Assembly: GCA_933822405.4 (NCBI GenBank)
Contig: CAKOGP040001825.1
Coordinates: 62,001-126,000, forward strand
Direction: 5' to 3'
Source: Cylindrotheca closterium
Taxonomy: Eukaryota; Bacillariophyta; Bacillariophyceae; Bacillariales; Bacillariaceae
DNA: 64,000 nucleotides
The position numbers were made by a program, and so were the translations under genes. The notes beneath the pieces are model-generated. The model was not told the origin of the DNA. It was given only the letters and a program-made list of their open reading frames with translations, and searched no databases. Of this stretch, positions 39,871 to 50,965 are shown one piece after another (positions within the stretch are counted from its first letter, which is position 1; each line of letters begins with the position of its first letter).

Positions 39871-42402
39871 TCATAGACCCATTTCCTGCAATTCTTGAAT
39901 CAGCTTCTTCACAGGTGCGACAATGGCAACACTCAGATCCCCAAGTGACAACTGATAGAAATTGCAGAATGCCTTTAGTGTATTCACAATCATGATGACA
40001 CCTGTCGAACCACCATCTTTGCTTTTAGGCATTTGGTCAACAATCAACTGTCGTATAGTGTTGGTCAACTCTGGCTCCTCGGATATAGATTCGGGTTCTT
40101 TCATCAGACAAGCCAGTAGAACGCAGCCATTTCCAGCTGCTACGAGTCGATCTTCCTCAGCCTTTTGCAATTCCCTTTCTTGAGAAGATGACTGCCCATT
40201 GTTTGTGCCACCATCCATAATCGCATCTTGAAAAGATGCCGTTTGAATCTTGAGCCACCGGCACAGCCATTCAAGCCACAAGATTCTACAAGAAGGAGCA
40301 TCAACATTGATTTCAGTAAGCAACCTTCTCACATCAGATCCCTCCACGATATTTGCCAAGGTGTTGAGGCAAAAGACAATACAATCGTATCTATGGTGAT
40401 ACGCTTCTTGGGACGTCAAAGATGATTCTTTCTTTGTTTCATCGCCACTCCCTTCCAACACAAAGACAAGATTGGCTAAAGTATCCAAACCACGAATAGA
40501 TCCATCTCCTGTTGCCCCTTGACCACTCCATGATGTCAGTTGTTCGCCTGCAACTTCATTATCGTGTGTTAGACTGGTGAGCATCCGGAGACCCATCAGC
40601 ATCACTGCGTCCATTTTGTCATTGGGAGTCTTGCAGCACCGCTTGGCACATTGATCGAGAAACAGAAAAATATGGCACAGAAGCCCCTGGTTTCGTTCTT
40701 CAAAGGAAAAAGGGTCCTCTTCACAAAATGCTCTTCGGTTCGACTCGCAGAACAAACATGCCCCATCGATTAGAGATGCCAAAACTGACATTTGTTCTTG
40801 TCGATAATCCCAATCCATAGTAGAGGCGAATGTATCGTCTTCGATCAACATCCTAGTAACCTCCTGAAAAGAGTCCGACATAGCCCTTGCCAAAAGAGGG
40901 AGCACGCCGCTTTTGTAGAGTAATGAGTTTGTCAATAAGATTGGATTGAATTCTTCATTGCTCTCGTCGTCGCTACTGGCTTCGTTGTTGTCGTCATCGT
41001 TCTCATTTTCCATACAGGATGGTCCCTCTAGATCCTTTCCCTCTATCACCCGATTCAACGATTGCAAAAACAGCATAGAGAGCCACTTGTCTTGTTGGAG
41101 GTGATCTGGAATGAATTTAGAAGTAAATTTGATTTTGGAAAGCAGCTTCCACAGTTTCGGATTTGCAGTTGCAGCTCCTGATGTCGTAGTGTGGTGCTCG
41201 TCGCATGACTTTGGCCCTCGATGAGATACCTTTGGTGGTGCTTTTGGCGTAGCAAAGGTGTCGCGCTCGTCGGAGAATGAAAAATCAGTTGAAGAACAAT
41301 TCAGTTTTGGTGGAGGCAAAATCTTTTTGGAGGACATGTCTTCATTTGGATTGCTCACAGTTTCGTCTTCTGCGATCGATTGCATCAGTCTCCGTTTCCG
41401 TCGTTTTTGACGCCCAGCAGCAGTTGGATCACCCAGTTTGCGTTTGCTTTCTATAGGTACTAATTGTTGTGCCTCTTCTTGAAAGGAAACCGAAGAAATG
41501 GTAGAGGCATTCGATGCAGGAGAACAAATACCCGAAATTGCCACCACTCGTTGTTGTGAATTGGGTTTGGGCGTTTGCATGGACGACGACGCAACTGATA
41601 GACTGGGTATTGAATTTGCTGTGGAAAGTGCCTCCTTGCCAAACAACAGTTGAACTGCACCCTGCAAGGCATCGCCGTTTTGCAATATCGACATTCTTAT
41701 CTTTCGTGCTATGTTTGGATTTGTTTTTGTCCCCATCGCTGCCACTGAATGATCTTTTGACAGCGTACAATCCCAGGATAGAAAGTAGAAAATGCAAGCA
41801 AGAACTTGCTTCATTTGGGGAGAAGTTGGTATTACTTTCTGATTTCCAACAGAAGTGACGGAATCATTTTGACTTTGTTGTTTTTGTTTCCGTCTAGCAC
41901 TCTTCGTTCTACTTCGATTGCGTGATGGATTGGTCGAGTTTCTGGCGCCTCTAGATTTCTTAGGTGTATGAGAAGCAACCGCATTCAAGATAGACATCAG
42001 GACAGAGGAATTGTCGCCACAATTGGAATCAATATCGCCCAAGTCTTGTAGCGTGTCATTTTGCCATAAAATTGATCGTGTTTTCTTGTTGGACAACAGC
42101 AACGCAAGATCGACGGCGGCATTGAGGCTCTTTCCATCACCTTTGTCCTCGCGAGAGATTATCGTCGAACAGAGGTCCAAACATTCGTCTCGAAGCATTT
42201 GAAAGGAGCCAGCGTCTTGAACAGCAGACGCACTTTTCCCTGCTCCTTTTACGGCAATGCGACGAGAGGAAACGGTGGAGGAATCGTCATCTGATTCTTG
42301 CTGTCGCCGTCGCTTGTGGCTCCGTTGCGACACTAAGGTGGAGGAGCGCGAAGATGCTCTGGAAGAATCAACGGAATCATCAAATTCAAAATCCATTGTC
42401 AT
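39871..42402 (-). CDS. WAPL-like cohesin release factor
   Basis: 843 residues, single exon. The first 25 residues are acidic and Ser-rich, then come basic low-complexity stretches (KRRRQQE, TPKKSRGARNS, KRKLGDPTAAGRQKRRKRRL). Helical repeat-like parts surround them: DECLDLCSTIIS ... AAVDLALLLSNKKTRSILWQ near 70-120 and a larger block from about 420 on. GLRMLTSLTHDNEVAGEQLT and CIVFCLNTLANIVEGSDVRR are typical of the WAPL C-terminal domain, which removes cohesin from chromosomes. The family call rests mainly on the THDNE block. A two-in-frame start (MTMDFEF) leaves two candidate Met codons. Confidence 0.75.
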   Translation of the reverse strand: MTMDFEFDDSVDSSRASSRSSTLVSQRSHKRRRQQESDDDSSTVSSRRIAVKGAGKSASAVQDAGSFQMLRDECLDLCSTIISREDKGDGKSLNAAVDLALLLSNKKTRSILWQNDTLQDLGDIDSNCGDNSSVLMSILNAVASHTPKKSRGARNSTNPSRNRSRTKSARRKQKQQSQNDSVTSVGNQKVIPTSPQMKQVLACIFYFLSWDCTLSKDHSVAAMGTKTNPNIARKIRMSILQNGDALQGAVQLLFGKEALSTANSIPSLSVASSSMQTPKPNSQQRVVAISGICSPASNASTISSVSFQEEAQQLVPIESKRKLGDPTAAGRQKRRKRRLMQSIAEDETVSNPNEDMSSKKILPPPKLNCSSTDFSFSDERDTFATPKAPPKVSHRGPKSCDEHHTTTSGAATANPKLWKLLSKIKFTSKFIPDHLQQDKWLSMLFLQSLNRVIEGKDLEGPSCMENENDDDNNEASSDDESNEEFNPILLTNSLLYKSGVLPLLARAMSDSFQEVTRMLIEDDTFASTMDWDYRQEQMSVLASLIDGACLFCESNRRAFCEEDPFSFEERNQGLLCHIFLFLDQCAKRCCKTPNDKMDAVMLMGLRMLTSLTHDNEVAGEQLTSWSGQGATGDGSIRGLDTLANLVFVLEGSGDETKKESSLTSQEAYHHRYDCIVFCLNTLANIVEGSDVRRLLTEINVDAPSCRILWLEWLCRWLKIQTASFQDAIMDGGTNNGQSSSQERELQKAEEDRLVAAGNGCVLLACLMKEPESISEEPELTNTIRQLIVDQMPKSKDGGSTGVIMIVNTLKAFCNFYQLSLGDLSVAIVAPVKKLIQELQEMGL

Positions 42403-42637
42403 TTGATGTTTCGGTGCTGTTTCAGCATTATTGTGTTGCAGGCAAACAAGAGCGCATTTAAAATTTCCGAATACTTCGACTTCTTAGAACACTTGCTGAT
42501 GTTTTGGTTTACAGTGAAAAACCAAAGTGGATCATGCTTCATGGTTGCATAGCACCGGTAGGTACAGAAGCATTCATCTATTTCAGAATTGAAAATCTAG
42601 TTCAGAATTGAATGCTTCAAACTTTTATTTATTGTCA

Positions 42638-43459
42638 TTACATGCCGCCAAGACTTGGCCAATCCATTTGTTTGCTTGCCTGGTCCCAGAACATGTGTTC
42701 CAGCTTACAGCACATATTGAAGTGTTCTTGCATTTCCTTCAACTCTTCCTCGGTTGCAACCTTGCATTCGGCGTCGACAAGCTCAATGTACTCCTTTACT
42801 TCTCTTTCAAAGTCGTCTCCTCCATACATGTCAATCCACGCGTCAAATTGCGGTGGGCGATTGCTTTTAGGAGCAACACGACAAGAACGTCAGGTGTTAG
42901 TAATATGTAATTTAGCTGAAGCTTGGAATCATTTGAACGTGCTTTGGGGCGAGCGAATCGATTCCAATGCGGCCTTGTCTCTGTGCAGCCCACTGCAAAC
43001 TTACCATTCACCAAGTTCCTCTCGAAGTTTCAGCATGCACTTCCCAACGTGCATGTAAACCCAAAAGCAAGGAAGAAGAGCAGCTAGTCCTTGTTTGTGT
43101 GATCTTGTAGCCACAACGCGCTTCATGTATGATGTATACAACAAAGTGTGTGGCATTTGCTTTGCGCCCTCTGCTGAGATGTCCCATTGCTTGAAGAAAG
43201 AGTTGTGCAGTGCCATTTCCGCTTCTTCAGCTCCAGTTGCGAAAGCCTTCAATCGTTTGGAGTCTTCTTCGGAGCCTGCAGATTCTGCTAAGCGACGAAG
43301 ACAGTCGGCAAAGTCATCAAGATACAATGCATCTTGCACCACATAATACTTGAAACTGTCGTTGGAAAGTGTTCCGTCGACCATTGCCACCAAAAAATCA
43401 TGCTTCTCGGTGACACTAATCATCGATAAAGCGTTGTCCCAGAGTTGTTGAGCAGACAT
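42638..43459 (-). CDS. TenA/THI-4 family protein, thiamin salvage
   Basis: Exons 43459-43005 and 42863-42638 give 226 residues across a 141-bp intron (GAATG|gtaagt ... aaaag|CAATCG), the usual TenA length. TenA proteins hydrolyse aminopyrimidines or thiamin breakdown products. Recognisable parts are LWDNALSMISVTEKHDFLVA, DSFKYYVVQDALYLDDFADC, LLPCFWVYMHVGK with the candidate active-site Cys region, and after the intron NRPPQFDAWIDMYGGDDFE and the closing helices. No targeting peptide is visible, so it is likely cytosolic. The exon 1 frame stops immediately after the donor, so unspliced RNA gives a truncated protein. Confidence 0.9.
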
Positions 43460-43911
43460 TTTGAAGTCGTAAGATGAAAAGATTGATTCGACGGGTTGAT
43501 AATGTCAAACGATAAAATATCTAGATCTTATTCTCAGCGTCATTATTCAATCACTCAGATGATACTCAGAGGTCAAAGGAGTCGAACCACTAAGGCGCGA
43601 TTTTTGGTCGATTTTGACAGGTTCGCTCTAATATATCTGCTCGGGACTCGACAGTCCAGTCAGTCACGTTACTAACTACTCTGTTTTGGCTCCCTGTGAG
43701 TCACGGGTTTTAGTTTCTCTCCAACATTTTATGTACGATACCTCATACTTTGGCAGTCTCTCGCTTTCCCTTTTTGTTTCCCGCGCACTCCAGCCCTTGG
43801 TGTGACTACGTGTACTTCTTTATATTACGAGTACAGTATTAGCCCCCAAAATAAGAGTACAGAAGCTTGCAGGACGAAATAAAGACAGAGCTTTTATTTT
43901 CAATTTGTGAA
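43460..43911. other. Spacer between TenA and GPCR genes
   Basis: 452 bp between the TenA start and the GPCR stop, both minus strand. I see no gene. A short tRNA T-arm-like string is discussed under rejected items. Confidence 0.45.
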
Positions 43912-46277
43912 TTATGCATTATTGGTTTCGCATTTTTCTTCTTCTTCAAACTTGGCGTTAGCCAGTGTCGATCCCAAATTCCCAGTCAATGTCGATAGCA
44001 GCCTCCAATCTTCGGGTGGGACAGCAATTCCATAGGCTATCCTTTTTGTTATTTTGTCCAATCTTCTTTGCAATTCCACCACCTTTCCAAGGATTTCGTT
44101 GGGTGGGGCATTTCCAGCCGGAATGAAGACAGCACTATCTTCATCCACGTGGCTCTCAAAGTCTTGAAGCACTTGCTCATTTTGCCCATCCATTCCCGCT
44201 TGTAACGAGCCCAATCTTTTTGATTTGTCCTCCGAATTCGCACTATTCTCATTTTTACTCTGGCTTTCTTTGGTTTCGTCATCACCGTGTGCTTCTTTTA
44301 ATGTCTCCGTAGGAGCGCGAGTTGTGTTGCCTTGTGTACCTTGGGACTGAGGAATTCCGATTGGATTGGTTAAACTGGTCCCGCTGATATGAACATGATT
44401 GGATTGTCGTGAGCTAGATCGCATGGCGTTTGGTTTGTGCTGGTTGTTGTGTTCTGAAATCATCTGGTGTAACATGATCTTCATCCCTGCATGTGCCAAT
44501 ATCAACTTTGGTCCGACAATGCGAAGCGTTGGAACCATCACTGTCACAATGACAAGGGCAACAAACATCACGAACCGTAGGCCAGGTGATGCATCAGGTG
44601 TTCGTGTCATGTACAGAGCGATACCAATAATGAGACTTGCCAGAAGTGAGTATATAACTGATGAAAAAATGGCTTGTGACTCATTCAAAATACTTGGCAA
44701 TCCTCGAGACACATAAGCCATTCCAAGTACCGTCAGACCTATGATAAGAGTCGCAAGAAGCGAATAGATGACCGATGAGCAATTAGTTTCAGACGGATTC
44801 AAAATCCTTGGCCAGCCTTAAGACACGTACCTAGGAATCCAAGCCAGATCAAGGAGTAGACTGCGAGACTTTCATGAATATTCTCTTGCTGATTCAATAT
44901 TTCTGCCGTACAAAGAGGTCGTCCGATTGAATAGTCCCGTTCATACTCAAAAGCCAACTCAAAAGGTTGGATCACGAGCCTAGCAATCTGCAATAGGATT
45001 TGAGGGATAGTCCATAATGTAATAATCCAGATGACCTGGCGCGGTCTTACAGTCCGTCGAATTTGTTTCGAATCGTCGCCATCTTGCCATTTGCCGTGGA
45101 GACAAAGAGATAAAACCTTCATTTGGAGGCGGATTGGAAACCTCTGGACACTGGCTCGCGTAAAATGATCCGAGAGCAAAGGAGACACGACCGTATGGAT
45201 GCGATATAGTCTGCCGAGTGTGATAGCATTGTGCACATGGACAGGTATCATTATCAGTGGAAGTGACCAGTTGCAGTAAACGTCGCTTTTTGCCTCCATC
45301 AATATGGAACTAAGAACTGCCATTAACGCCGCTACTTGATACGTCAGTAAAAAAGGAACCTGACAAATTTGCATCACTTGCGAATCGTAGTATTTGAGAG
45401 TAAGCGTGATCATGGTGACTAGAATTGCAGCCGAAATTCCTATCAACAGATACGCGATAATGTAGGCTTGTGGCTCTACTTTCGAGATGATTGGTGGATC
45501 GGAATACACCATGTATTGGTTGCTTCTTTCTCTTGCAAGAGAGTTTGCGACGTCATACCGTCGTTCAGGTTGCGAGGAGGAACCAACAAAGAATGTAGCC
45601 ACACCAATGATGTTGTATAGCCCATCCTCTTCAATGAGTGTTGGGACCTGAACGTTGAAGGTGTATATTGAGGAATTTGACAGCTCCAGATCAAGTACAA
45701 GTTTCCCCATATTTGTATGGGTATCTTTCAATTCTACACTAGCACCCAGTTGCCCAGCAAGGGCTACTTCTGTTTGCTCATCAACAAAGGGCGAGCAAAA
45801 CGAAGAACTAACACGGCAGGCAATCGTCTCGATCAACACCTTCGCCTTTGTGGGATCATCGGACGCAATCTCCAAGCCAGGAAGGCTAGCAATATATATC
45901 GTCCCTTGCACTGTATAGTTATATTCAACGTTTGTCAGAGGCGCTGGGGGCGCAAGATCTTGTGGAGCAGATATTTGTAGCCAAGTTCCGTTTGGACAAG
46001 ATGAAAGAATATCCATGACATACGAGTCATTCCGACTTGCTGAAAGGGAATTGTTGACGAGCCCTTCTACATTGAAAATCGAGCTTCCCACCGATGATGA
46101 AATTGTAGAGTCATCTATGTTTGCCGAGGTGATTATTTGTGACTCCCAACAGATGGCATCAGTTCCATGAAGCGTGTCGTAACCAGTTTTCGTTGAGGTT
46201 ATTGCAGAACTTGAAGGGCGGGGAAGTATGCTGCACCACCCAATGATGAGAAAAATGAAACTTCGGATCTGAGCCAT
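43912..46277 (-). CDS. Class C (GABA-B-like) seven-helix receptor with short ectodomain
   Basis: Exons 46277-44831 and 44738-43912 (92-bp intron, TTCCTAG|gtacgt ... tcatag|GTCTGACG) give 757 residues. A signal peptide is followed by about 260 extracellular residues with several N-x-S/T sites and no Venus-flytrap bilobe. Seven helices follow. CNWSLPLIMIPVHVHNAITL (TM3), then VYSLIWLGFLG|LTVLGM, SRGLPSILNESQAIFSSVIY and RIVGPKLILAHAG match the GABA-B pattern from TM6 to the cytosolic edge. The intracellular tail (about 590-757) is Ser/Asn/Glu-rich with a coiled-coil-like block VVELQRRLDKITKRI. Ligand unknown. The intron contains a decayed copy of TM7 coding sequence. Confidence 0.85.
44623..44850 (-). 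repeat. 114-bp tandem duplication creating the GPCR intron
   Basis: Two units, 44623-44736 and 44737-44850. The 76-nt block at 44623-44698, which encodes ILNESQAIFSSVIYSLLASL, is mirrored at 44737-44812, where the same frame reads ILNPSETNCSSVIYSLLATL. The rest of each unit aligns more weakly (CTTATGTGTCTCGAGG against GGTACGTGTCTTAAGG). The 92-bp intron (44739-44830) lies inside the second unit, with AG|GT at both ends. Confidence 0.8.
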
Positions 46278-46829
46278 GGTGCCAGGTTGTCATCAGGTGT
46301 ATTAATACCGTACTGGCACTGTCAATGAATAGTTTGGCTGATATCTTTGGGTCAGAAAATACCCACTTCCACTAAGGTAGTACCACTTACTTGTCACTAT
46401 TCTGCCCGTTACGCTTTTTCCTTCATCAAATGTGTCAGAGTTACACCTTGCTTGTCTTAATGGTCAACCTTAGCACCGGATCATGAAGAAACGCTATAGT
46501 TCCCCTTGAACCACTTTTAGCTGACTTTGGAAAACCAAAGTTGACTACCGGTATCAGCATGTACGGTAGGTGGCATTAGAAAGAAGCAACTGGTCAAATT
46601 GATTAATATCTGATGCCACACCATCCATCGCCATGCGCGATAGTAATCTCGCCTACTGTAGCTGACGGTGATAGAGAGCTTCGTACAGTATCAATGTAAG
46701 AAAAAGATGACACTTGAGAACAGTACAAGTGGAAATAATTGTAAGGAGGGTGCTTCTATTCAGCCGGGAAACGTTTAGGGTCAGCTCCCAACTTCAGTCA
46801 GATATTGTGAGAGGTCGTAGACCTTCCCA
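46278..46829. promoter_or_regulatory. Spacer with TACCGGTA motifs upstream of GPCR
   Basis: 552 bp. TACCGGTATCAGCATGTACGGTAG is at 46546-46569 and AATACCGTACTGGCACTGTC at 46304-46323, close to the GPCR start. Nothing else recognisable apart from the end of the TPR gene. Confidence 0.45.
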
Positions 46830-47620
46830 TCACGTCCAATGTCTCAATGAGCAGTGTACTTTCACCACGTCAACCATATAGTCTCGGGACCCCACAACTT
46901 CTGCATACTTTGTTTTGGCTGCTGATCTCATGTAGCTCTCAGCCTTTGACAGCTCCCCACGGGCCTCGCAAAACAATCCTAGGTAAAGCAGCGAGTAGAA
47001 CTCCTCTGATGGACCTCCCTTGTGCCCAGCATCCGCAAGATCGTGTTCAGTTGCCTCACCTCGAAACAACTTGTAAACGATGCTCATGATCGGCCGTCTA
47101 TCGCTCTTTCCTTTTGGGAGTGACATCACATTTTTCGGTGGAAACGTTTCCGGGTCCATTCGCAAAAGACACGCAGCATCCCAGACAATCTCCTCGACGT
47201 CTATTTCACGCAACCATAACAACATTTAGAAGATAGAATTTCGTCCAATATACCAGTACCCCAAGGTTCCTTACCGAGTGGGCTCTGGAGTACGTCATCT
47301 CGGAACTGTTTGCTTCCGTTGGCAAAGTCATCATTATAATAATACGATATTCCACGCTGCCATAGGTATGCACTTGAACCAGGTGGGACAGAGGCATCAA
47401 ACTTATCGATGCTACCTTGGATATCACCTTTTCGGAAAAGGTCCATACCTTCAAAAATATTTTGTCGATTGGGACCTCCTGCTAGGAATAGTCTTGTTCT
47501 TGGCCGGACATTCAACGTGGAGGGTGAGCTTGGTAAGAGTCCATTAGCAGCTCCAACAAAAATGATTGATAACAGGATTGACCGTAGCATCCTCGTAAAA
47601 GTGTCGTTGTCAGTTGCCAT
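46830..47620 (-). CDS. Signal-peptide TPR-like protein
   Basis: Exons 47620-47275 and 47200-46830 (74-bp intron, CACTCG|gtaagg ... aatag|ACGTCG) give 238 residues, or 228 if the second Met (MLRSILLSIIF) is used, which gives a cleaner signal peptide ending VGAANG. TPR-like helices follow: GMDLFRKGDIQGSIDKFDAS, AYLWQRGISYYYNDDFANGS, and after the intron EEIVWDAACLLRMD. A conserved last part has GGPSEEFYSLLYLGLFCEAR and KAESYMRSAAKTKYAEVVGS. Related plant and algal proteins are plastid TPR proteins of unknown role. It is divergent from the CMP-kinase-like gene with 168 bp between starts. Confidence 0.85.
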
Positions 47621-47788
47621 TTGCCGCCAATCAATTTTGTGTCGCGAGGATTTGACCGTTTGTATCTTTCATGGTGCGGACCAATCAGATCTGATCGCGC
47701 CGGCCTTGCTATTATTCAATATATATCGGTCATGAAACCTGGAGTCACGCGATGTGGCAGAGCATACCCATTTCATGTGTCACAGTGA

Positions 47789-48901
47789 ATGTTTCTAGCA
47801 AGACCTACCACCAGAAAACTCAGCTCTTACAGTATGTCTATTATTTCCCGTGCCCTTCTTGAAAAGCAAAATGCTGAAACATCCAACGCTTTGATCGAGT
47901 TCTGGAAAGACTCTGACAAATTCTTGGCTTTGGCGAAATCCGAGGGTGACTTGACTATCCAAAGAGATCAGGAAGATGCCGTCAAACTTGAAAAGGGGAT
48001 CGAATTTGCCAAATCCAAGGGTGTCATTGATCCAAACTACGTTCCAGAACCATACGTCAAACTTGATGTGCTGGGCAAGACTCCTGCAACTGTCGCCGAC
48101 GACATTCTGGGGAAGATCAAGTCATCTGGTGGCGGAAAGGATGAGGGATCCGTCATTGTCCTCTGTGGTCTTTCGGGAACTGGAAAGGTGTGTATGTGGC
48201 AGTTGTCGTTGCCACTTAAATGATACCCAGTGTCTATATTGCTGCCATACCTGTAGATTGACTAACCAAGAATTTTCGATTATAATGCGAAGGGAACGAC
48301 TGTGGCACAAGTTCGACAAAAGCTCGAAGCTGACGAAGGAAAGAAAGTCGTCACCTGGTCGAATGGAAATGTATTCCGTAGCGTAACTCTTCTTGCTGTT
48401 ACTTGGTGCGAACAGCAAGCTGACATTGACGGATTTGATAAGGAAAAGGCCCTCACAAAGGAGAACCTTCAATCTTTCATCGAGATGCTCTCATTTGGCA
48501 AATTTGATGGTAAATACGACACCCGAATCAATGGCCTTGGTCTTGATATGCTTGTGTCGAAGGTACAAAATACAGAATTGAAATCGCCAAAGGTTTCCAA
48601 AAATATTCCAACTGTTGCTGAAGTTACCCAAGGAGAAGTCATTCTATTTGCTGCTGACGCTGTAGACACTATGGGCAAGGATGGTATCTTTGTGCTCTTG
48701 GAGGGACGCGAGCAAACAGTGAACTACGTACGAACCCCACATCGCTTCACTCTTATCCTTTCTGATGAATCCCTGATCGGCAAGAGACGTGCAGCCCAAA
48801 GGCTGATGGCTGAAGCTTTGACTGCATTGGGCGATAGCAGCTCGGATGCTGATGTTGCAAAGGCTTTGGAGGATAGCTTGGCGAAACTAACTTCTGAATA
48901 A
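47789..48901 (+). CDS. P-loop kinase, cytidylate kinase-like
   Basis: Exons 47789-48187 and 48293-48901 (105-bp intron, GGAAAG|gtgtgt ... cgaag|GGAACG) give 335 residues. The intron falls inside the P-loop GLSGTGK|GTTVAQV (127-139). A WSNGNVFRSVTLLA block, the segment TRINGLGLDMLVSKV ... NIPTVAEVTQGE and LLEGREQTVNYVRTPHRFTL followed by RRAAQRLM mirror the order of CMP kinase motifs (GxxYR, vs..va..P.VR, GRD, RA.RR). The N-terminal 115 residues are helical and not part of that family. The first residues (MFLARPTTRKLSSYS) may be an organelle presequence; otherwise the Met at 47834 starts the protein. Substrate is inferred. Confidence 0.8.
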
Positions 48902-48957
48902 AAAGTCTAAATACCAGTGGCAAAAGTGTAGAACATATATGCTAGCAAAGATTTGAT

Positions 48958-50965
48958 CTATCCATTCTTTATCAATCCAATGATTCCCTTGATCTTCGAG
49001 ACGAGACTCTCATTGTAGAACAACTGGATGAGAGCTTCAGTAAATGGGTATCCCTTTTCTCCATCAATTGGGAAATCAATACAAGAAGGAATCGATGTCT
49101 TGATCCCGGGAATTCTGTCGACACAAATGGAGCGTTCCAAACATAGTGCGCGGAGTCCTTCGATTCCAGCAAATCGTCCAAATCCAGATTCCTTGCAACC
49201 TCCGAAAGGAAGGGACTGTACCAAATAGTTCGAAGCATAATCGTTGACTGTCAACATGCCAGTTCGGAATTGACGTCCAATGGCAAGTCCCTTGGCTGCA
49301 TCGGCTGTGAAGATACTGGAACCCAAACCAAACGCACAATTGTTTACCATACGAACACATTCTTCGTCGCTGTCATTTGGAACCTTAATTATAGTCATTA
49401 TAGGACCAAATACTTCTTCATGGAAGATCTTCATCTCTGCCGTGACCCCACTACAAGAAAGGATTGTGAGAATGAAAATCATGGTTGAATAGCATCATCT
49501 ACCTTCAACGGCATCTTACCTCAACACCGTCGGCATAAAGAATTGGCCGTCCATGTCAGCTTTCTTCATTCCTCCACAGTGTAGAGTGGCACCCTTCTTG
49601 ACAGCATCATCTACCAACGCTTGCACGATATCCATTTGGCTAGGCATGATAAGACTTCCGCAATCAACTTTGCCATCAGAACCACACACCTTTAGTGGAA
49701 TGCCTTGACGAATTGCCTTAACTTTGGGAACAACACATTCGACAAATTTGTCATGTAGCGATTCATAGACCAATACTCGCTCAACACCAACACAGTTTTG
49801 TCCTGAGTTCTGATAGCAACCTCGCATTACCCACGGAACAACCTCTTCCAACTTGCAATCTTGGCGGATGACCATAGCATCTTTACCGCCAAGCTCAAGA
49901 ATGACAGGAGTTAAGTTCTTGGAAGCAGATTCCATGACTTTGCGGCCAATGGGTGTCGAGCCAGTGAAGATGATCTTGTCAACAAGCGGGTCACTGCACA
50001 GAGCTTGACCGGCAGCAGCCATACCTGTGACGGTTGCAACAATGTCAGGGTTGTGACCATTTACCTCTAAAGCCTTTTTAATGATATTCCCATAGTATGT
50101 AGAACTCCAGGAAGCGTGCTCCGATACTTTTCCAACAACCGCATTTCCAGCCATTAGCCCGGAAATGACATGATTTATCTAGCGATGAGCAGCAATCACA
50201 ATTGAGCCCCACGAGCAGTTGAGGCAAAGAGACTTCATGATAAAAAATGCAATACGTTCAGTCACTTACTGAATTGTGGAATGGGTAGTTCCATGGCGCT
50301 ATCGCCACAATCACACCCAAGGGAACGTATTCGAGCCAGGCACTCTTGTGCATCAGCATCAGCCCAGTAGGGCGGTAGTCGGGACGGAGCCACAGTTCAC
50401 CCCACTCACAGATTGTACGAATCTTTTCACAAGTAGTCGTAACTTCTCCCAACACAGCATCCACCATAGGCTTTCCAGATTCCCGGGAGGAAACTCGACA
50501 AATGTCCTCCACGTGCTCGCAGACATATTTCTGAATTGTGCGAAGCACCATTCTTCTCTGAGCGAATGTAGTCTTCGACCATTCCGTTTGAGCCTTCTTG
50601 GCCTTGACCAAAATCTCGTGAACTTCCTCGGCCGTCATATTCTTGACTTGGCCCAAAAGCTGTCTGGTCGACGGATCGTAGCAGTTGATCACTCCAGGAT
50701 TGGATTCATCTACGAGATCCATCACTTTACAGGGCTCTCCCTTTACCCCATCATCGGAGGCCTCTGCGGGAGTCATTTCGATCTCAAGAGCTGGGATACT
50801 CGAGGTAAGATACTCGATCCACAAGAATAGATGGTAAACGAACTGGGTTTTCTCCTGCAATAGGTACAAGGCCAACGCAACAGTTGAAATGAAAACGACG
50901 ACCGCGGGGGTGCTGCCACCGCCGATAATCTGCTGTGGGATCAAGCATTGCTCAGCTTCACTCAT
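48958..50965 (-). CDS. Membrane-anchored aldehyde dehydrogenase, ALDH22-like
   Basis: Three exons (50965-50270, 50178-49520, 49450-48958) give 615 residues from the ATG at 50965; the frame is open for 14 more codons. The enzyme oxidises aldehydes with NAD(P). The N-terminus has a membrane segment (AVVVFISTVALALYLL). Catalytic features are APWNYPFHN, FTGSTPIGRKVM, LELGGKDAM with the general-base Glu, and SGQNCVGVERV with the nucleophile Cys, ending with SLPFGGCKESGFGRFAG and the long C-terminal extension. This architecture and the GEVTTTCEKI block match plant ALDH22A1. Spliced junctions FHNS|INHVISGLMAGN and TVLS|GVTAEMK restore the conserved text. It converges on the CMP-kinase-like gene, 56 bp apart. 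Confidence 0.92.

Noticed and set aside
43560..43600. GGTTCGACTCC on the minus strand, like a tRNA T-arm
   Set aside because: The T-stem has a mismatch and there is no D-arm or acceptor stem at the right distance.
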